A DNA stretch of 64,000 nucleotides from Acidovorax benzenivorans (GCF_028680575.1 NZ_JAPCKI010000007.1:186001-250000); one strand, 5' to 3'. Positions 8,745 through 18,693 are shown, counted from the first letter of the stretch. A program made the numbers and translations. The notes: generated from the sequence alone by a model not told the origin.

Positions 8745-9328
8745 GCGCGCTGCTCCAGAAAGTTCTTCAGCATGGCGTGGCCGTGTTCGGTAAGGATGCT
8801 TTCAGGGTGGAACTGCACGCCCTCAATCGCCAGCGTCTTGTGGCGCACGCCCATGATCTCGCCGTCTTCCGTCCAGGCCGTCACTTCCAACACATCAGGG
8901 CAAGTGGCACGTTCGATGGCCAGCGAGTGGTAGCGGTTGACGGTGAATTGCTCGGGCAAACCCGCAAACACACCCTTTTGCGTGGTGGTGATGACGCTGG
9001 TCTTGCCGTGCATCAGCTCCTGCGCGCGGATGATGTTGCCGCCAAACGCAGCACCAATGGCCTGATGGCCCAGGCACACACCCAGGATGGGCAACTTGCC
9101 CGCAAAGTGCTGAATCGCTGCCACCGAGATACCTGCCTCTGCCGGTGAACAAGGGCCGGGCGAGATGACCAGACGATCAAGTTGGCCTGCAGTCAGTCGC
9201 GCCTCGATCTCCGCCACGGTGATCTCGTCGTTGCGGAACACGGCCACATCGGCGCCCAGTTCACCAAAATACTGGACGATGTTGTAGGTGAAGCTGTCGT
9301 AGTTATCGACCATCAAGAGTTTTGTCAT
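8741..9328 (-). CDS. trpG: Anthranilate synthase component II (glutamine amidotransferase)
   Basis: A 195-residue class I glutamine amidotransferase that supplies ammonia to TrpE for anthranilate formation. It has D-N-Y-D-S-F-T-Y-N at the start, the nucleophile Cys85 in G-V-C-L-G-H-Q, the oxyanion motif P-G-P-C-S-P-x-E-A-G, and the His174/Glu176 pair in F-H-P-E-S. The same subunit often also serves PabA function in betaproteobacteria. It overlaps the chorismate mutase gene upstream and the exporter gene downstream by 4 bp each, so the three are translationally coupled. Confidence 0.97.
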   Translation of the reverse strand: MTKLLMVDNYDSFTYNIVQYFGELGADVAVFRNDEITVAEIEARLTAGQLDRLVISPGPCSPAEAGISVAAIQHFAGKLPILGVCLGHQAIGAAFGGNIIRAQELMHGKTSVITTTQKGVFAGLPEQFTVNRYHSLAIERATCPDVLEVTAWTEDGEIMGVRHKTLAIEGVQFHPESILTEHGHAMLKNFLEQRA

Positions 9329-9672
9329 GCGGCGCTCCCGGCAAGGGCGGGCTCGCGCAGACGGGCGAACTCGCGGTGTTCATAGGCAATGCAGGCTTCC
9401 ATGAGGCTGCGGTAGATGGCTTCCATCACATCGGCGTCGCCGCCTTCGGCCTGGGCGCGCTCACGCACGCGGGCCACGATGGCTTCGATGCGCGCTTCAT
9501 CGCGCACCTGTTCCACACCTTGCTTGATGCGGGCGGCCTGGGTCATGTAGCCCACGCGCTCCACCAGCAGGGGCACCAGCACGTCGTCCAGCGCGTTCAC
9601 TTCGCGGCGCACGTCCTGCATGGTGGTGCAGGCCTTCACTTTGGCAATGGCCTTGGGGTCACGGGTTGTCAT
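9325..9672 (-). CDS. Chorismate mutase (AroQ/PchB type) within the trp operon
   Basis: A 115-residue all-helical protein of the AroQ fold. Expected features are the N-terminal R-R-E-V-N-A-L-D-D helix, the [15 protein letters not shown] helix with basic active-site residues, and an E-A-R-I-E-A-I-V segment. The enzyme turns chorismate into prephenate, the branch to phenylalanine and tyrosine, so its place between the two anthranilate synthase subunits puts both fates of chorismate in one operon. ATG 9672 overlaps the trpE stop by 4 bp, and its own stop overlaps the trpG start. The longer frame to 9741 is a shadow within trpE. A PchB-like isochorismate lyase activity cannot be excluded. Confidence 0.88.
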   Translation of the reverse strand: MTTRDPKAIAKVKACTTMQDVRREVNALDDVLVPLLVERVGYMTQAARIKQGVEQVRDEARIEAIVARVRERAQAEGGDADVMEAIYRSLMEACIAYEHREFARLREPALAGSAA

Positions 9673-11168
9673 TCCAGCCCCTCCTCGACCAGCTCGGCGG
9701 CGCGCAGCAGGGCGCGGGCCTTGTGTTCGGTCTCCTTCCACTCCAGCTCGGGCACCGAATCGGCCACCACGCCAGCGGCGGCCTGCACATAGAGCGTGCC
9801 GTTCTTGATGATGCCGGTACGGATCGCAATGGCCACATCCATGTCACCCGCGTAGCTCAAGTAACCACAGGCGCCGCCGTACAGGCCGCGCTTGGTGGGT
9901 TCGAGCTGATCAATCAGTTCCATGGCGTGCACCTTGGGCGCACCGGTCAGCGTGCCTGCGGGGAACGTGGCCTTGAGCACGTCCATGCTGGTCATGCCGT
10001 CGTGCAGGATGCCTTCCACGTTGCTCACGATGTGCATCACGTGGCTGTAGCGCTCCACCGCAAAGGCCTCGGTCACCTTCACGGTGCCGGTTTTGGCGAT
10101 GCGGCCGATGTCGTTGCGCGCCAGGTCGATCAGCATCACGTGCTCAGCGCGCTCCTTGGGGTCGTTGATGAGCTCGACCTCGGTGGCCTTGTCCTTCTCG
10201 GGCGTGGCGCCACGCGGGCGGGTTCCGGCCAGGGGGCGGATGGTGACCTTGGTGCCCTCTTCGGTCTTTTCCTGGCGCACCAGGATCTCGGGGCTGGCGC
10301 CCACCACATGGAAGTCGCCAAAGTCGTAGAAGTACATGTACGGCGAAGGGTTCAGCGAACGCAGCGCGCGGTACAGGGAGAGGGGGCTTTCGGTGTAGCG
10401 CTTGTGGATGCGTTGACCGACCTGCACCTGCATAAAGTCACCGGCGGCAATCAGCTCCTTGGCGCGGTCCACGGCGGCCAGGTAGTCGGCCTTGGCAAAG
10501 TCGCGCTGGGCGGGGTGGCTTTCGGTGGCCTTGACCACGGGGGCGCTCACCGAATACTTGAGCTGGTCTTTCAACTCGCGCAGGCGCTTCTTGGCCTTGG
10601 CGTACGCCTCGGGCTGGGCCGGGTCGGCGTACACAATGAGGTAGAGCTTGCCCGAGAGGTTGTCGATGACGGCCAGCTCCTCGCACTGCAGCAGCAGGAT
10701 GTCGGGGCAACCCAGCGTGTCGGGTGGGCAGGTGGTCTCCAGCTTCTTTTCGATGTAGCGCACCGCGTCGTAGCCAAAGTAGCCCGCCAGGCCACCACAA
10801 AAGCGCGGCAGGCCGGGGCGCAGTGCCACCTTGAAGCGTTTTTGGTAGGCCTCGATGAAGTCGAGCGGGTTGCCTTGCGCGGTCTCTACCACCTGGCCGT
10901 CGGTCACGACCTCGGTCTTGGCCTTAGAGCCAAAGCCGCTGGCGCGCAGCAGGGTGCGCGCGGGCAGGCCGATGAAGCTGTAGCGCCCGAAGCGCTCACC
11001 GCCCACCACGGATTCGAGCAGAAAGCTGTGCTTGCCGCCGTCCTTGGTGTGCGCCAGCTTCAGGTAGAGCGAGAGCGGGGTTTCCAGGTCCGCAAAGGCC
11101 TCGACCATGAGCGGAATGCGGTTGTAGCCTTCGCTGGCCAGGCTTTTGAATTCAAGTTCTGTGATCAC
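9669..11168 (-). CDS. trpE: Anthranilate synthase component I
   Basis: A 499-residue chorismate-binding enzyme that makes anthranilate from chorismate with ammonia from TrpG. The N-terminal tryptophan feedback motif LLES-X10-S is intact (residues 50-53 and Ser64), so end-product inhibition is expected. The C-terminal half has the family signatures R-P-L-A-G-T-R-P-R-G and the E-H-x-M-L-I-D-L-A-R-N-D metal/chorismate site. GTG 11168 was chosen: GGGAG lies eight bases upstream and the family begins at M/V-I-T-E-L-E-F. The frame upstream to 11249 has no such support. It is the first gene of the trp operon. Confidence 0.96.
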   Translation of the reverse strand: MITELEFKSLASEGYNRIPLMVEAFADLETPLSLYLKLAHTKDGGKHSFLLESVVGGERFGRYSFIGLPARTLLRASGFGSKAKTEVVTDGQVVETAQGNPLDFIEAYQKRFKVALRPGLPRFCGGLAGYFGYDAVRYIEKKLETTCPPDTLGCPDILLLQCEELAVIDNLSGKLYLIVYADPAQPEAYAKAKKRLRELKDQLKYSVSAPVVKATESHPAQRDFAKADYLAAVDRAKELIAAGDFMQVQVGQRIHKRYTESPLSLYRALRSLNPSPYMYFYDFGDFHVVGASPEILVRQEKTEEGTKVTIRPLAGTRPRGATPEKDKATEVELINDPKERAEHVMLIDLARNDIGRIAKTGTVKVTEAFAVERYSHVMHIVSNVEGILHDGMTSMDVLKATFPAGTLTGAPKVHAMELIDQLEPTKRGLYGGACGYLSYAGDMDVAIAIRTGIIKNGTLYVQAAAGVVADSVPELEWKETEHKARALLRAAELVEEGLE

Positions 11169-11502
11169 GGGGAGGGCTCCCAGCTGTCGCAGCGCGTGTC
11201 CCTGTGCAATGACAAAAAGGGGCGCTGCGGTCCATTCAATCGGCCTCACCGCATCGGGGTAGAGGCCACGGGTGCACGCTGGGGCGTTTGCCCAGGTGCC
11301 ATCAGGCGTTCAAAAGGACAGGCTGACGCCAGGGCCAGGCTCCCCGGTCGCTGCAACCTGTGATGAACACGTGATGAATGAACATAGGGCAAAGTGTAGC
11401 AAAGCTTTTTTGGCAGCCCGGTGCCAGCGATCCGGCACGAGGTCACACAACCACTCGAAAACCCTGTTGCGGCCCGACAGGAGCGCTGCAACAATTTGAA
11501 AC
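11169..11502. other. Noncoding region between divergent trpE and the chalcone-isomerase-like gene
   Basis: About 330 bp with no convincing gene. It must hold the trp operon promoter on the minus strand and the promoter of the secreted-protein gene on the plus strand. I looked for a short leader peptide with clustered tryptophan codons and for paired attenuator hairpins ahead of trpE and did not find a convincing one. Short ORFs here have no ribosome-binding site. Confidence 0.6.
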
Positions 11503-11514
11503 GAACGACCGTTC
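11503..11514. promoter_or_regulatory. Small palindrome just upstream of the chalcone-isomerase-like gene
   Basis: GAACG-AC-CGTTC is a perfect 5-bp inverted repeat with a 2-bp centre, followed by six T residues and then the AGGAG of the next gene. Short dyads of this type are common operators for TetR-family repressors, but no such regulator is nearby, and a role as a short hairpin is also possible. Confidence 0.3.
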
Positions 11515-11531
11515 TTTTTTAGGAGCTGCGC

Positions 11532-12119
11532 ATGAAATTCCTGACGCGATGCGCTGTGATGGCCGGAGCCTGCTTGTTGGCAGCCAGTGCCATTGCCCAG
11601 CCCATTACCGTGGCCGACGTGAAATACGAAGAAACCGCCAGCCTGAGCGGCAGCACCCTGCAGCTCAACGGCGCAGGGGTGCGCTACAAGGCAGTGTTCA
11701 AGGTGTACACAGCAGGGCTTTATCTCGAAAAGAAAGTCGGCACACTCGCCGACATCGCGGCCCAGAAGGGCCCCAAGCGCATGAGCATCACCATGCTGCG
11801 CGATATCGATTCCACCGAGCTGGGCAAGCTGTTCTCGCGCGGCATGGAGGACAACATGGACCGCGCGGCGTTCTCCAAGCTCATCCCCGGTGTGCTGCGC
11901 ATGAGCCAGATCTTCTCGGACCACAAGAAGCTGGTGGCGGGCGACCAGTTCCAGATCGACTGGATTCCCGGCACGGGCACCGTGATCACCGTCAAGGGCA
12001 AGCCGCAGGGAGAGCCGTTCAAGGAACCCGAGTTCTTCAACGCCCTGCTGGGCATCTGGCTGGGCAATGCGCCGGCGGACTGGAAGCTCAAGGACGCCCT
12101 GCTGGGCAAACCCGCCTGA
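11532..12119 (+). CDS. Secreted chalcone-isomerase-like protein
   Basis: A 195-residue protein with a clear signal peptide (cleavage probably after A-I-A, residue 22) and the bacterial chalcone-isomerase-like domain. Typical segments are L-Q-L-N-G-A-G-V-R-Y-K, V-F-K-V-Y-T-A-G-L-Y-L, a K-R-M-S-I-T-M-L-R-D strand and the C-terminal F-F-N-A-L-L-G-I-W-L-G. The bacterial members are periplasmic, and most lack demonstrated isomerase activity; the fold binds fatty-acid-like or flavonoid-like ligands. AGGAG lies seven bases before ATG 11532. It stands alone between the trp promoter region and a chemoreceptor gene. Confidence 0.88.
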   Translation: MKFLTRCAVMAGACLLAASAIAQPITVADVKYEETASLSGSTLQLNGAGVRYKAVFKVYTAGLYLEKKVGTLADIAAQKGPKRMSITMLRDIDSTELGKLFSRGMEDNMDRAAFSKLIPGVLRMSQIFSDHKKLVAGDQFQIDWIPGTGTVITVKGKPQGEPFKEPEFFNALLGIWLGNAPADWKLKDALLGKPA

Positions 12120-12413
12120 TTCCGAGCGCAGGGCAAACCGCGACGCACCCCGGCTCCGCGCTGTCGCACGCCCGACAGACGCGTCTCCTACCGGGGAGTA
12201 GCCTTTGCCGACCCCATACCGTCCTTCCCATTGCCCCCAGCTTTTCATTCCTCGCTTTTTTCTTGACGCAACAACGAACCTTGCACTGCGCGCCACCCAC
12301 AGCATGCAAGGCCACGGCTGAACCGAGCTTTTCGCGCTACCCGCGCCACGCAACGAGCCGTCTGTAACGCGCCCCTCTTCTGTCCCCAGACATCTTTCGC
12401 GCCAGACACCACC

Positions 12414-14063
12414 ATGAAACTCAGCCACCTCTCCGTCGGCCTGCGCCTGGGCGCATCCTTTGGCGCCATCCTGCTCATTACCGCCCTCATCGCCGCCACC
12501 GGCATGTGGCGCATTGCCAACCTGCAAAACGCCAGCGAACGTGTGGCCACACAAGAAATAGAGCAACAGACGCTGGTGGAAGACTGGGCGTCGGACATCC
12601 GCCTGAACTGGGTGCGCACGGAGGCCTTCCTCAAGGCCATCGACCGCGACTACATGGATAAGCTCACAGCCGACACCCAAGCCACGGCCACGGGCATGGA
12701 GGCCAAGGTCAAGCGCATTGAGGCACTGGTGCAAAGCGATCAGGCAAAAGGCCTTCTCACCGCCATTGCAGCGGCCCGCAAGGCGTACAACGACAAGCTC
12801 ACCGAAATCCGCGAACTGCACCGTGGTGGCGAACCCAACGTGCCAACCCTGGTGGACAAGGACCTGCGCCCGCTGGCCGACCAGTACCTGAAGTCGCTCG
12901 ACGATCTGCGCAAGACCATGGCCGCCCAACTGGCCGAAAGCCAGGCGGACACATCCACGCTGGCCAAGGCCAGCCAGGTGCTGCTGGGCGTGGGCACGCT
13001 GGTCGCTGTGGCGCTGGGGGCATTGATGGGCCTGACAGTCACCCGCTCCATCGTGCGCCCCTTGCAGCAGGGCCAGCAGGCCGCAGAAAGCATTGCCGAC
13101 GGTGACCTGACCCACCCCATCGCCGCCAGCGGCAACGACGAAACCGGCCAGCTGCTGCAGGCGTTGTCCACCATGCAGTCACGCCTGGCCACCATCGTGG
13201 GCAACGTGCGCTACAGCGCCGAGGGCGTGGCCACGGCCAGCGCTGAGATTGCATCGGGCAACAACGACCTGAGTGCCCGCACTGAACAGCAGGCCAGCGC
13301 GCTGGAAGAAACCGCCGCGTCCATGGAGGAGCTGGGCTCCACCGTGCGCCAGAACGCCGACAACGCCCGCACCGCCAACCAGTTGGCCATGAGTGCATCC
13401 ACCGTGGCCCAGCAGGGCGGCGACGTGGTGGCCGAGGTGGTGGACACCATGAAGGGTATCAACGACAGCAGCCGCAAGATCGCCGACATCATCAGCGTGA
13501 TCGACGGCATCGCCTTCCAGACCAACATCCTGGCGCTGAACGCCGCCGTGGAGGCCGCCCGTGCGGGCGAGCAGGGCCGGGGCTTTGCCGTGGTGGCCGG
13601 TGAGGTGCGCAACCTGGCCCAGCGCAGTGCCGAGGCCGCTAAGGAGATCAAGGGCCTGATCGATACCAGCGTGGAGCGTGTGGAGCGCGGCACGGCGCTG
13701 GTGGACAAGGCGGGCACCACGATGACCGAAGTGGTCAGCGCCATCCGCCGCGTGACCGACATCATGGGAGAGATCAGCGCCGCCAGCGGCGAACAAAGTC
13801 AGGGCGTCTCGCAAGTTGGCGAGGCGATCACCCAGATGGACCAGGCCACCCAGCAGAACGCCGCCCTGGTGGAGCAAAGCGCCGCCGCCGCCGACAGCCT
13901 CAAGACCCAGGCCGGACAGCTGGTGGACGCCGTGGCGGTGTTCCGCCTGTCGGGCCAGGCGGAACACCCTGGCAACGCCGCCCCCGCGAATGTGCGCAAC
14001 GGTGCCCCCAGCGCATCCCGACTGGACTACCGCAGCGTGGCTCCACGCCAGCTCACGGTCTGA
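12414..14063 (+). CDS. Methyl-accepting chemotaxis protein
   Basis: A 549-residue transmembrane chemoreceptor. TM1 is at about residues 10-30. It is followed by a periplasmic four-helix-bundle sensor (about 31-187), TM2 (about 188-210), a HAMP domain ([12 protein letters not shown]), and a long cytoplasmic coiled coil whose conserved hairpin tip [18 protein letters not shown] lies near residue 370. Glu/Gln-rich methylation helices flank the tip. There is no C-terminal NWETF-type pentapeptide for CheR tethering. The ligand is unknown, although four-helix-bundle sensors often detect amino acids or organic acids. I did not find a convincing flagellar sigma-28 promoter in the 294 bp upstream. No other chemotaxis genes are nearby. 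Confidence 0.95.
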   Translation: MKLSHLSVGLRLGASFGAILLITALIAATGMWRIANLQNASERVATQEIEQQTLVEDWASDIRLNWVRTEAFLKAIDRDYMDKLTADTQATATGMEAKVKRIEALVQSDQAKGLLTAIAAARKAYNDKLTEIRELHRGGEPNVPTLVDKDLRPLADQYLKSLDDLRKTMAAQLAESQADTSTLAKASQVLLGVGTLVAVALGALMGLTVTRSIVRPLQQGQQAAESIADGDLTHPIAASGNDETGQLLQALSTMQSRLATIVGNVRYSAEGVATASAEIASGNNDLSARTEQQASALEETAASMEELGSTVRQNADNARTANQLAMSASTVAQQGGDVVAEVVDTMKGINDSSRKIADIISVIDGIAFQTNILALNAAVEAARAGEQGRGFAVVAGEVRNLAQRSAEAAKEIKGLIDTSVERVERGTALVDKAGTTMTEVVSAIRRVTDIMGEISAASGEQSQGVSQVGEAITQMDQATQQNAALVEQSAAAADSLKTQAGQLVDAVAVFRLSGQAEHPGNAAPANVRNGAPSASRLDYRSVAPRQLTV

Positions 14064-14096
14064 TGGGGGCACGGCTGTCGGCGGACAGCCTGACTG

Positions 14097-14807
14097 CTAC
14101 ACCAACTGCGCGAGCGAATCCACAAAACCATCGGCATCGACAGCCCGCACAGGCTGGCCGTGGTTGTAGCCATAGGTGACCAGCACCACAGGGCACCCTG
14201 CGGCCCGCGCCGCCTGCGCATCGTTGCTGGAGTCGCCCACCATCAGCGTGCGCGCGGGGTCCGTGCCCAAGGCTTCGCAGGTCTTGAGCAGCGGCAGCGG
14301 GTCGGGCTTCTTGCGCTCGAACGAGTCGCCGCCGAAGACTTTCTCGAAATACCCGCCGAGCCCCTTGGACTGCAACAGGGGCAGTGCAAAGTCCCGGGGC
14401 TTGTTGGTCAGGCAGGCGAGCCGCAAACCCCGGGCCTGCAGCGCCTGGAGCCCCGCCAGCACACCGTCATACACCCCGGCGTACTGGCCATTGACGGCCA
14501 GATAGTGGCGCTGGTAGCTGGCCCAGGCCAATGGATACAACGCTTCAATTTCAGTAGCAACAGAGGCATAATTTACCTGCGCCAGCACATGTTGGAGCAC
14601 TGAACGCAGCAAATGCTCCGAGCCCTTGCCCACCATGTGCTCGATCGTCTGGGCTGCGATGGATGGCAGCGCCAGTTCACGCAGCATGCGGTTGAGCGCC
14701 TCGTTGAAGTCCCCCATGGTGTCCACCATGGTGCCGTCCAGGTCGATGATGGCGGCGTCCACGCGAGTCAGCAACGTGGACAACAAAGGGGTAGCGGCGA
14801 GGGGCAT
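14097..14807 (-). CDS. gph: Phosphoglycolate phosphatase (HAD superfamily)
   Basis: A 236-residue HAD hydrolase that dephosphorylates 2-phosphoglycolate. The four motifs are present: I-D-L-D-G-T-M-V-D-T (Asp22 nucleophile, Asp24), L-T-N-K-P-R-D, the lysine of K-K-P-D-P-L-P, and V-G-D-S-S-N-D-A-Q-A-A. ATG 14807 is preferred over the longer frame to 14933. In related genomes gph usually sits between rpe and trpE; here a chemoreceptor and the chalcone-isomerase-like gene lie toward trpE, and a kinase/SPFH block lies toward rpe. A stretch near 14535-14578, encoding Y-A-S-V-A-T-E-I-E-A-L-Y-P, may be the remains of a dispersed element. Confidence 0.9.
   Translation of the reverse strand: MPLAATPLLSTLLTRVDAAIIDLDGTMVDTMGDFNEALNRMLRELALPSIAAQTIEHMVGKGSEHLLRSVLQHVLAQVNYASVATEIEALYPLAWASYQRHYLAVNGQYAGVYDGVLAGLQALQARGLRLACLTNKPRDFALPLLQSKGLGGYFEKVFGGDSFERKKPDPLPLLKTCEALGTDPARTLMVGDSSNDAQAARAAGCPVVLVTYGYNHGQPVRAVDADGFVDSLAQLV
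14535..14578 (-). repeat. Possible degenerate family A element inside gph
   Basis: On the gph coding strand, GTTGCTACTGAAATTGAAGC resembles the AGCTACT...AAGC part of family A, and the local GC content drops. The flanking AAATTATGCCTC could match the other end in reverse. The similarity is partial, so this is listed as a possible relic only. Confidence 0.35.
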
Positions 14808-14887
14808 GGCGCGGGCATTCAGGGACGACGAAGAGGGGCCAAGTTTACGGAACCCATCAAGCCCTCCTCGGCCCCACCGTGCCTCAC

Positions 14888-16411
14888 TCAACGCAGGCTC
14901 AGCGTCTGCCGCTTCCAGGCCGGGTCTTGCCAACGCTGAAACAGGGGCAGAGCCGACACATCGCCCGTCACGCGCTCGGTGGTCAGGCCCTCCAGCCGCA
15001 CCACCTCAAAACTCTTGCGGTAGCGGCCCTGGCCCCGGGTTTCGCGCGCCACCAGCATCTGCTGGCCGCCGGGCACCCAGCCCGCCCATTCGGCCACGCC
15101 GGTTTCGGGGGTGGCAGCAGCGGGTGGCAGCACGTCGGCCAGCCAGCCGCCTTCGGTCTTGCGCAGCACCCACAGCTCGCGCCAGCCTTCCAGGGGCTGC
15201 ACGGCCAGGGCCACAGCGGTGCCTTCGCGGTTGGTGCTGGCCGATGCCACCCACACCACGCCATAGGTACAGCGGCGCAGCAGCGGGGTCTTGGCGCTGT
15301 GTTGCGCGTCCACCAGCAACACGCAGGTTTCGCCGGGAGCACCGGGCTCGGTGAGTAGCGTGGGGCGGGTGCTGGCGGCAGATGCAGCGGGCGCCGCGGC
15401 CGGTACCAGCGCCCAGCGCACGGCACTCACACGCATGGCGGCGTCGTTGTAGGCACTCTGGTCTTCGTCGGACAAGTCGGGCTTGCTCACGCCGGTGAAT
15501 TCCGTCAAGGCGCGTGCGGCGGCAGCGGCCACCGCTGGGTCGGCCGCGCTCTTGCGCGCCTGCTGAAAGGCTGCGGCGCCCCACACGCTGGCGCGGCGCA
15601 TCTGCACCCGGTTGCGCAGGTAGCCGGGCAGGCCCGCCACGTCCACGCGCTCCAGCACCTCGGCTTGCCAGGTGGTGACCTTGGCGCGTTCGTGCGCGGG
15701 CAAATCGGGATTGATGCACTCGGGACGGGTCAGCGCCAGGACGGCACGGGCGCGCTGCTCGGCATCGGCCAAGGGCATGGCCAGCAGGCGGCGAAAGGCC
15801 TCGCCCTCGTAGCAGACCTGCATACGGCCTTCGACCTCGTAGGTGGCAAAACGCACGCCGTAGCCATTGGCCACATCCAGGTGAGCCGACAGCGTGGCGC
15901 CCGAGGTCTTGCCCGGCACGGCCACCGAGGCACGGCGTGCCAGCCGGTCGGCAAAGGTGCCGAGGGCATCGAAAGCCTGGGAGCCCTCCACACCCGCCAG
16001 AGCCTTGGCGGGCGCGGCTTGCAGATAGGCTGCGGTGAGGCCAATGCCCAGCGCCTCGGCGCCCGGCGTGTCTTGCACAAAGCGCATCACGGCCAGCAGC
16101 GCGGGGCCTTCGGCCTCGGTCAGGGCCACGCGACGCACGTCGCTGGCGCGGATGAAGCCACCGCGCTCGCGCTTGTGGTCCCACACCTGCAAATAGTCGA
16201 GGCGCTCGCCACGCACTTCCAGCACCTCGCCCTGCCACAGGCTGGCTTGCTGCTGCGCGCCGTCACGCGGGGCGGCGCGCAGGCTGGCCTGGTCTTGCAC
16301 CACGATGGCGCTGCCCTGGGCGCCGGGCAATGGCTGGGGGGCGGCCTCAGCCGCCACGGTCACTGCAGCGCTGGCCACGGCTGCCAACAAAGTTGCGAAG
16401 GTGGCGTTCAT
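14888..16411 (-). CDS. Secreted SH3-like domain protein of unknown function
   Basis: A 507-residue protein with a signal peptide (hydrophobic residues 5-22, then A-E-A-A-P). Residues about 35-95 resemble a bacterial SH3 domain ([12 protein letters not shown]...[12 protein letters not shown]...G-F-I-R-A-S-D-V). The rest is helical in the middle and strand-rich toward the end (repeated tryptophans), perhaps a degenerate propeller, and I do not recognise a family. ATG 16411 has GGAG eight bases upstream; GTG 16415-16417 overlaps the SPFH stop and is an alternative. The two genes form a tight pair, so this protein probably acts in the envelope with the SPFH protein. Confidence 0.75.
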   Translation of the reverse strand: MNATFATLLAAVASAAVTVAAEAAPQPLPGAQGSAIVVQDQASLRAAPRDGAQQQASLWQGEVLEVRGERLDYLQVWDHKRERGGFIRASDVRRVALTEAEGPALLAVMRFVQDTPGAEALGIGLTAAYLQAAPAKALAGVEGSQAFDALGTFADRLARRASVAVPGKTSGATLSAHLDVANGYGVRFATYEVEGRMQVCYEGEAFRRLLAMPLADAEQRARAVLALTRPECINPDLPAHERAKVTTWQAEVLERVDVAGLPGYLRNRVQMRRASVWGAAAFQQARKSAADPAVAAAAARALTEFTGVSKPDLSDEDQSAYNDAAMRVSAVRWALVPAAAPAASAASTRPTLLTEPGAPGETCVLLVDAQHSAKTPLLRRCTYGVVWVASASTNREGTAVALAVQPLEGWRELWVLRKTEGGWLADVLPPAAATPETGVAEWAGWVPGGQQMLVARETRGQGRYRKSFEVVRLEGLTTERVTGDVSALPLFQRWQDPAWKRQTLSLR

Positions 16412-16413
16412 GT

Positions 16414-17763
16414 TCACTGCTCCACGGCTTGGGTGGTGATGGCGTCGTCGGCCACGGCTGCTGCCTGTGCGGCCCCGGCCTGGGCGTTGCGGTTGCCGCC
16501 CAGCAGCGCGGCACCGATGAAGTCGCCATTGGTGGGCGGGGGCGCGATGATGACCTGGATCTTGTCCGACAGCTTGTCGGCCAGCGTCTTCTGGATGAGC
16601 AGCGGGTGTTTGGTCACCAGTGCACCTTCGCGGGCCATTTGCTCGGCATTGACTTTGCCCACGCGGTCCATGCGGTAGGCCTCGGCTTCGGCCAGTTTCT
16701 GGCGGGCGTCGGCCTCGCCGTTGGCTTCGATACGGCGGGCCTGGGCGCTGCCTTCAGCGGCTTTGACGCGGGCTACACGTTCAGCTTCAGCTTCGAGCTG
16801 GCGCTGCTCGATCTGGCGCTGCTTGAAGGGCAGCACATGCTTCATGGCTTCTTCCTGGGCCTTGGCGGCGATGACCTGCTCGCGGGCAGCAGCCTCGGCG
16901 GCCACTTCGCGGCGCACCTTGTCGGCGTTGGCGTCCAGCTCGGTTTCACGCACACGCTTGTCTTTCAGCTCCAGCGTGTAGCGCATTTTTTCGGACGCCA
17001 GCTCTTCGGCCAGCAGGCTGTCCATGCCCCGGCGGTACTCGGCGGGCAGGTCCACCTTGCCGATCTGCAGGCTGCGCAGCGTGACACCATCCGCAGCCAG
17101 ACGGGTACGGAGTTCGGTTTCGATGATTTGCGCAATCTCGGCGCGCTTGGACGAAAAAATTTCGCGCACCGTGTAGCGGGCAAACACCTTGTAGACCAGG
17201 CCCTGCACGGCGGGCTCCACGATGTCGACACCCACGTTGTCGGGCAGGTTGCCGGCCTTGACGGCGGGAGAGTTGGGGTCCAGGGCGTAGCGCACGCTCA
17301 GGTCCAGCCCCAGCGACAGGCCTTCCACCGACTGCAGCGGTGCGCTGCCCGTGGCCTGGCGCATGGCTTCGGGGCGGTAGCTCTGATCGCGCAGCGAGAA
17401 CACGCGCACCGTGTGCAGGCCGGGCACCACCCACACGCTGCCATCGCGCCACAGGCTCACCGCACCGGTGAACTGGTTCAGGCGCACACCCAAATCACCT
17501 TGCGCCAGGTGTTGCACCGGGGGGTTGCGATACACCATCAAGCCTGCGGCTACCACCACGGTGCCAACGGCCAACCAGCGCACGGTGCGGGCGGTGGGCA
17601 GCAGGTAGGCCCAGTTCAGGCGAGGGGCATCAGCACCGCGTGCCTCGGCTGCCACAGGGCTTTGCGATTCAGCATCCAGCACGGGTTCTGTACCCGCTTC
17701 GGGCAACGGAGTGGACGAGCGGCCCTTCAGGGTCTGCACGATGCGGTTCCAGGTGGCTTTCAT
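16414..17763 (-). CDS. SPFH/band-7 domain membrane protein
   Basis: A 449-residue protein. It has a Pro/Ala-rich N-terminus, one membrane helix (about residues 61-78), an SPFH domain (about 85-290), and a long Ala/Glu/Lys/Arg-rich coiled coil (about 270-385, with [19 protein letters not shown] typical of flotillin/HflK-like proteins). A short Ala-rich tail follows. SPFH proteins form large ring or cage assemblies that organise membranes or proteases. It is not a clear HflK or HflC because the partner genes are absent. ATG 17763 gives the normal start. It is transcribed away from a response-regulator gene 228 bp distant. Confidence 0.88.
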   Translation of the reverse strand: MKATWNRIVQTLKGRSSTPLPEAGTEPVLDAESQSPVAAEARGADAPRLNWAYLLPTARTVRWLAVGTVVVAAGLMVYRNPPVQHLAQGDLGVRLNQFTGAVSLWRDGSVWVVPGLHTVRVFSLRDQSYRPEAMRQATGSAPLQSVEGLSLGLDLSVRYALDPNSPAVKAGNLPDNVGVDIVEPAVQGLVYKVFARYTVREIFSSKRAEIAQIIETELRTRLAADGVTLRSLQIGKVDLPAEYRRGMDSLLAEELASEKMRYTLELKDKRVRETELDANADKVRREVAAEAAAREQVIAAKAQEEAMKHVLPFKQRQIEQRQLEAEAERVARVKAAEGSAQARRIEANGEADARQKLAEAEAYRMDRVGKVNAEQMAREGALVTKHPLLIQKTLADKLSDKIQVIIAPPPTNGDFIGAALLGGNRNAQAGAAQAAAVADDAITTQAVEQ

Positions 17764-17991
17764 GGTGTTTCTCTCTCGGGTTGGTTCGATGTTGTTGTCG
17801 CTTCTGAGCCGCCGCTGTGGCTGGCTCATTGAGGACCGATTGTTCGGATCTACCCCGGAAGCAACAATGCAGCGCGGCCCCCAATGCGCTCACACCGCCC
17901 GCACGAACCTTCCGGCCCCGGAAGAAAAACTCACACCGGCCAGAACCGGCCACCGGGATAATCTGCCCACCCTTTACTGCCCGCCCTGCCC

Positions 17992-18690
17992 ATGACCCGC
18001 ATTGCCGTGATCGAAGACGACCTGCCCACCAGCAACCAATTGGCCGGGTGGATACGCAGTGCGAAGAGCGGCATCGTCATCGACCAGTGGTTCACCCGCG
18101 ACGAGGCCGAGGCCGCGCTGGCCCGCGAGCACTACGACGCGGTGGTGCTCGACATCGAGTTAGGCCGCGAGCGCCATGCGGGCGTGGCCCTCATCAACGC
18201 CATCAACAAGCTGCGCCAGGGCACGCCGGTGCTGGTGGTGTCGGCCATGCCTGCGGCCATTTACCGCAGCATCATGAAGGCGCTGGACGCGTGGGACTAC
18301 CTGCAGAAAACCACGTTTGAAGAGGCCGATTTCATCGAGACTTTTCTCGACATCCTGCGCACCACGCAGGCACAGACCCCAGCCAGCGCAGCCCCCGCCC
18401 CGGTGGGCGATGCGCTGGTGCTGGACCCGCTGTGGCAGCGCACCCCCACCTGGCGCGGCGAGCGCATCAACCTGCCGCTCACGGCCCAGCGCATCCTGGC
18501 CACGCTGCACCAGCGCAGTGGCGAGGTGGTGTCGTATGACGAACTGTTCGAGGTGGTGAAAAGCGGCCGCAACCGTGACAACGTGCGCAAGCATGTGAGC
18601 ACCATCCGCGAGGCGCTGCGCGAAGTCGATCCTGGGTTTGAGGGAATAGAGAACGTGCCCATGCGCGGCTTCCGCTGGACGGGAAGGTGA
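17992..18690 (+). CDS. Response regulator with winged-helix output domain
   Basis: A 232-residue two-component regulator. The receiver domain occupies about residues 1-120, with acidic residues E8-D9-D10, phosphoacceptor Asp54 in V-V-L-D-I-E and Lys106 at the switch position. The C-terminal part (about 140-230) fits a winged helix of the OmpR type (L-T-A-Q-R-I-L-A-T-L-H...V-S-Y-D-E-L-F-E-V-V...N-V-R-K-H-V-S-T-I-R). The D-I-E-L context of the phosphoacceptor differs from the common D-x-x-M-P. The sensor-kinase gene follows on the same strand, separated by a family B repeat, so the pair is probably cognate. The SPFH operon on the other side is a plausible target. Confidence 0.9.
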   Translation: MTRIAVIEDDLPTSNQLAGWIRSAKSGIVIDQWFTRDEAEAALAREHYDAVVLDIELGRERHAGVALINAINKLRQGTPVLVVSAMPAAIYRSIMKALDAWDYLQKTTFEEADFIETFLDILRTTQAQTPASAAPAPVGDALVLDPLWQRTPTWRGERINLPLTAQRILATLHQRSGEVVSYDELFEVVKSGRNRDNVRKHVSTIREALREVDPGFEGIENVPMRGFRWTGR

Positions 18691-18693
18691 ACA

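Noticed and set aside
11169-11502. trp leader peptide and attenuator
   Set aside because: No short ORF with clustered tryptophan codons and a ribosome-binding site, and no paired alternative hairpins, could be found by eye.
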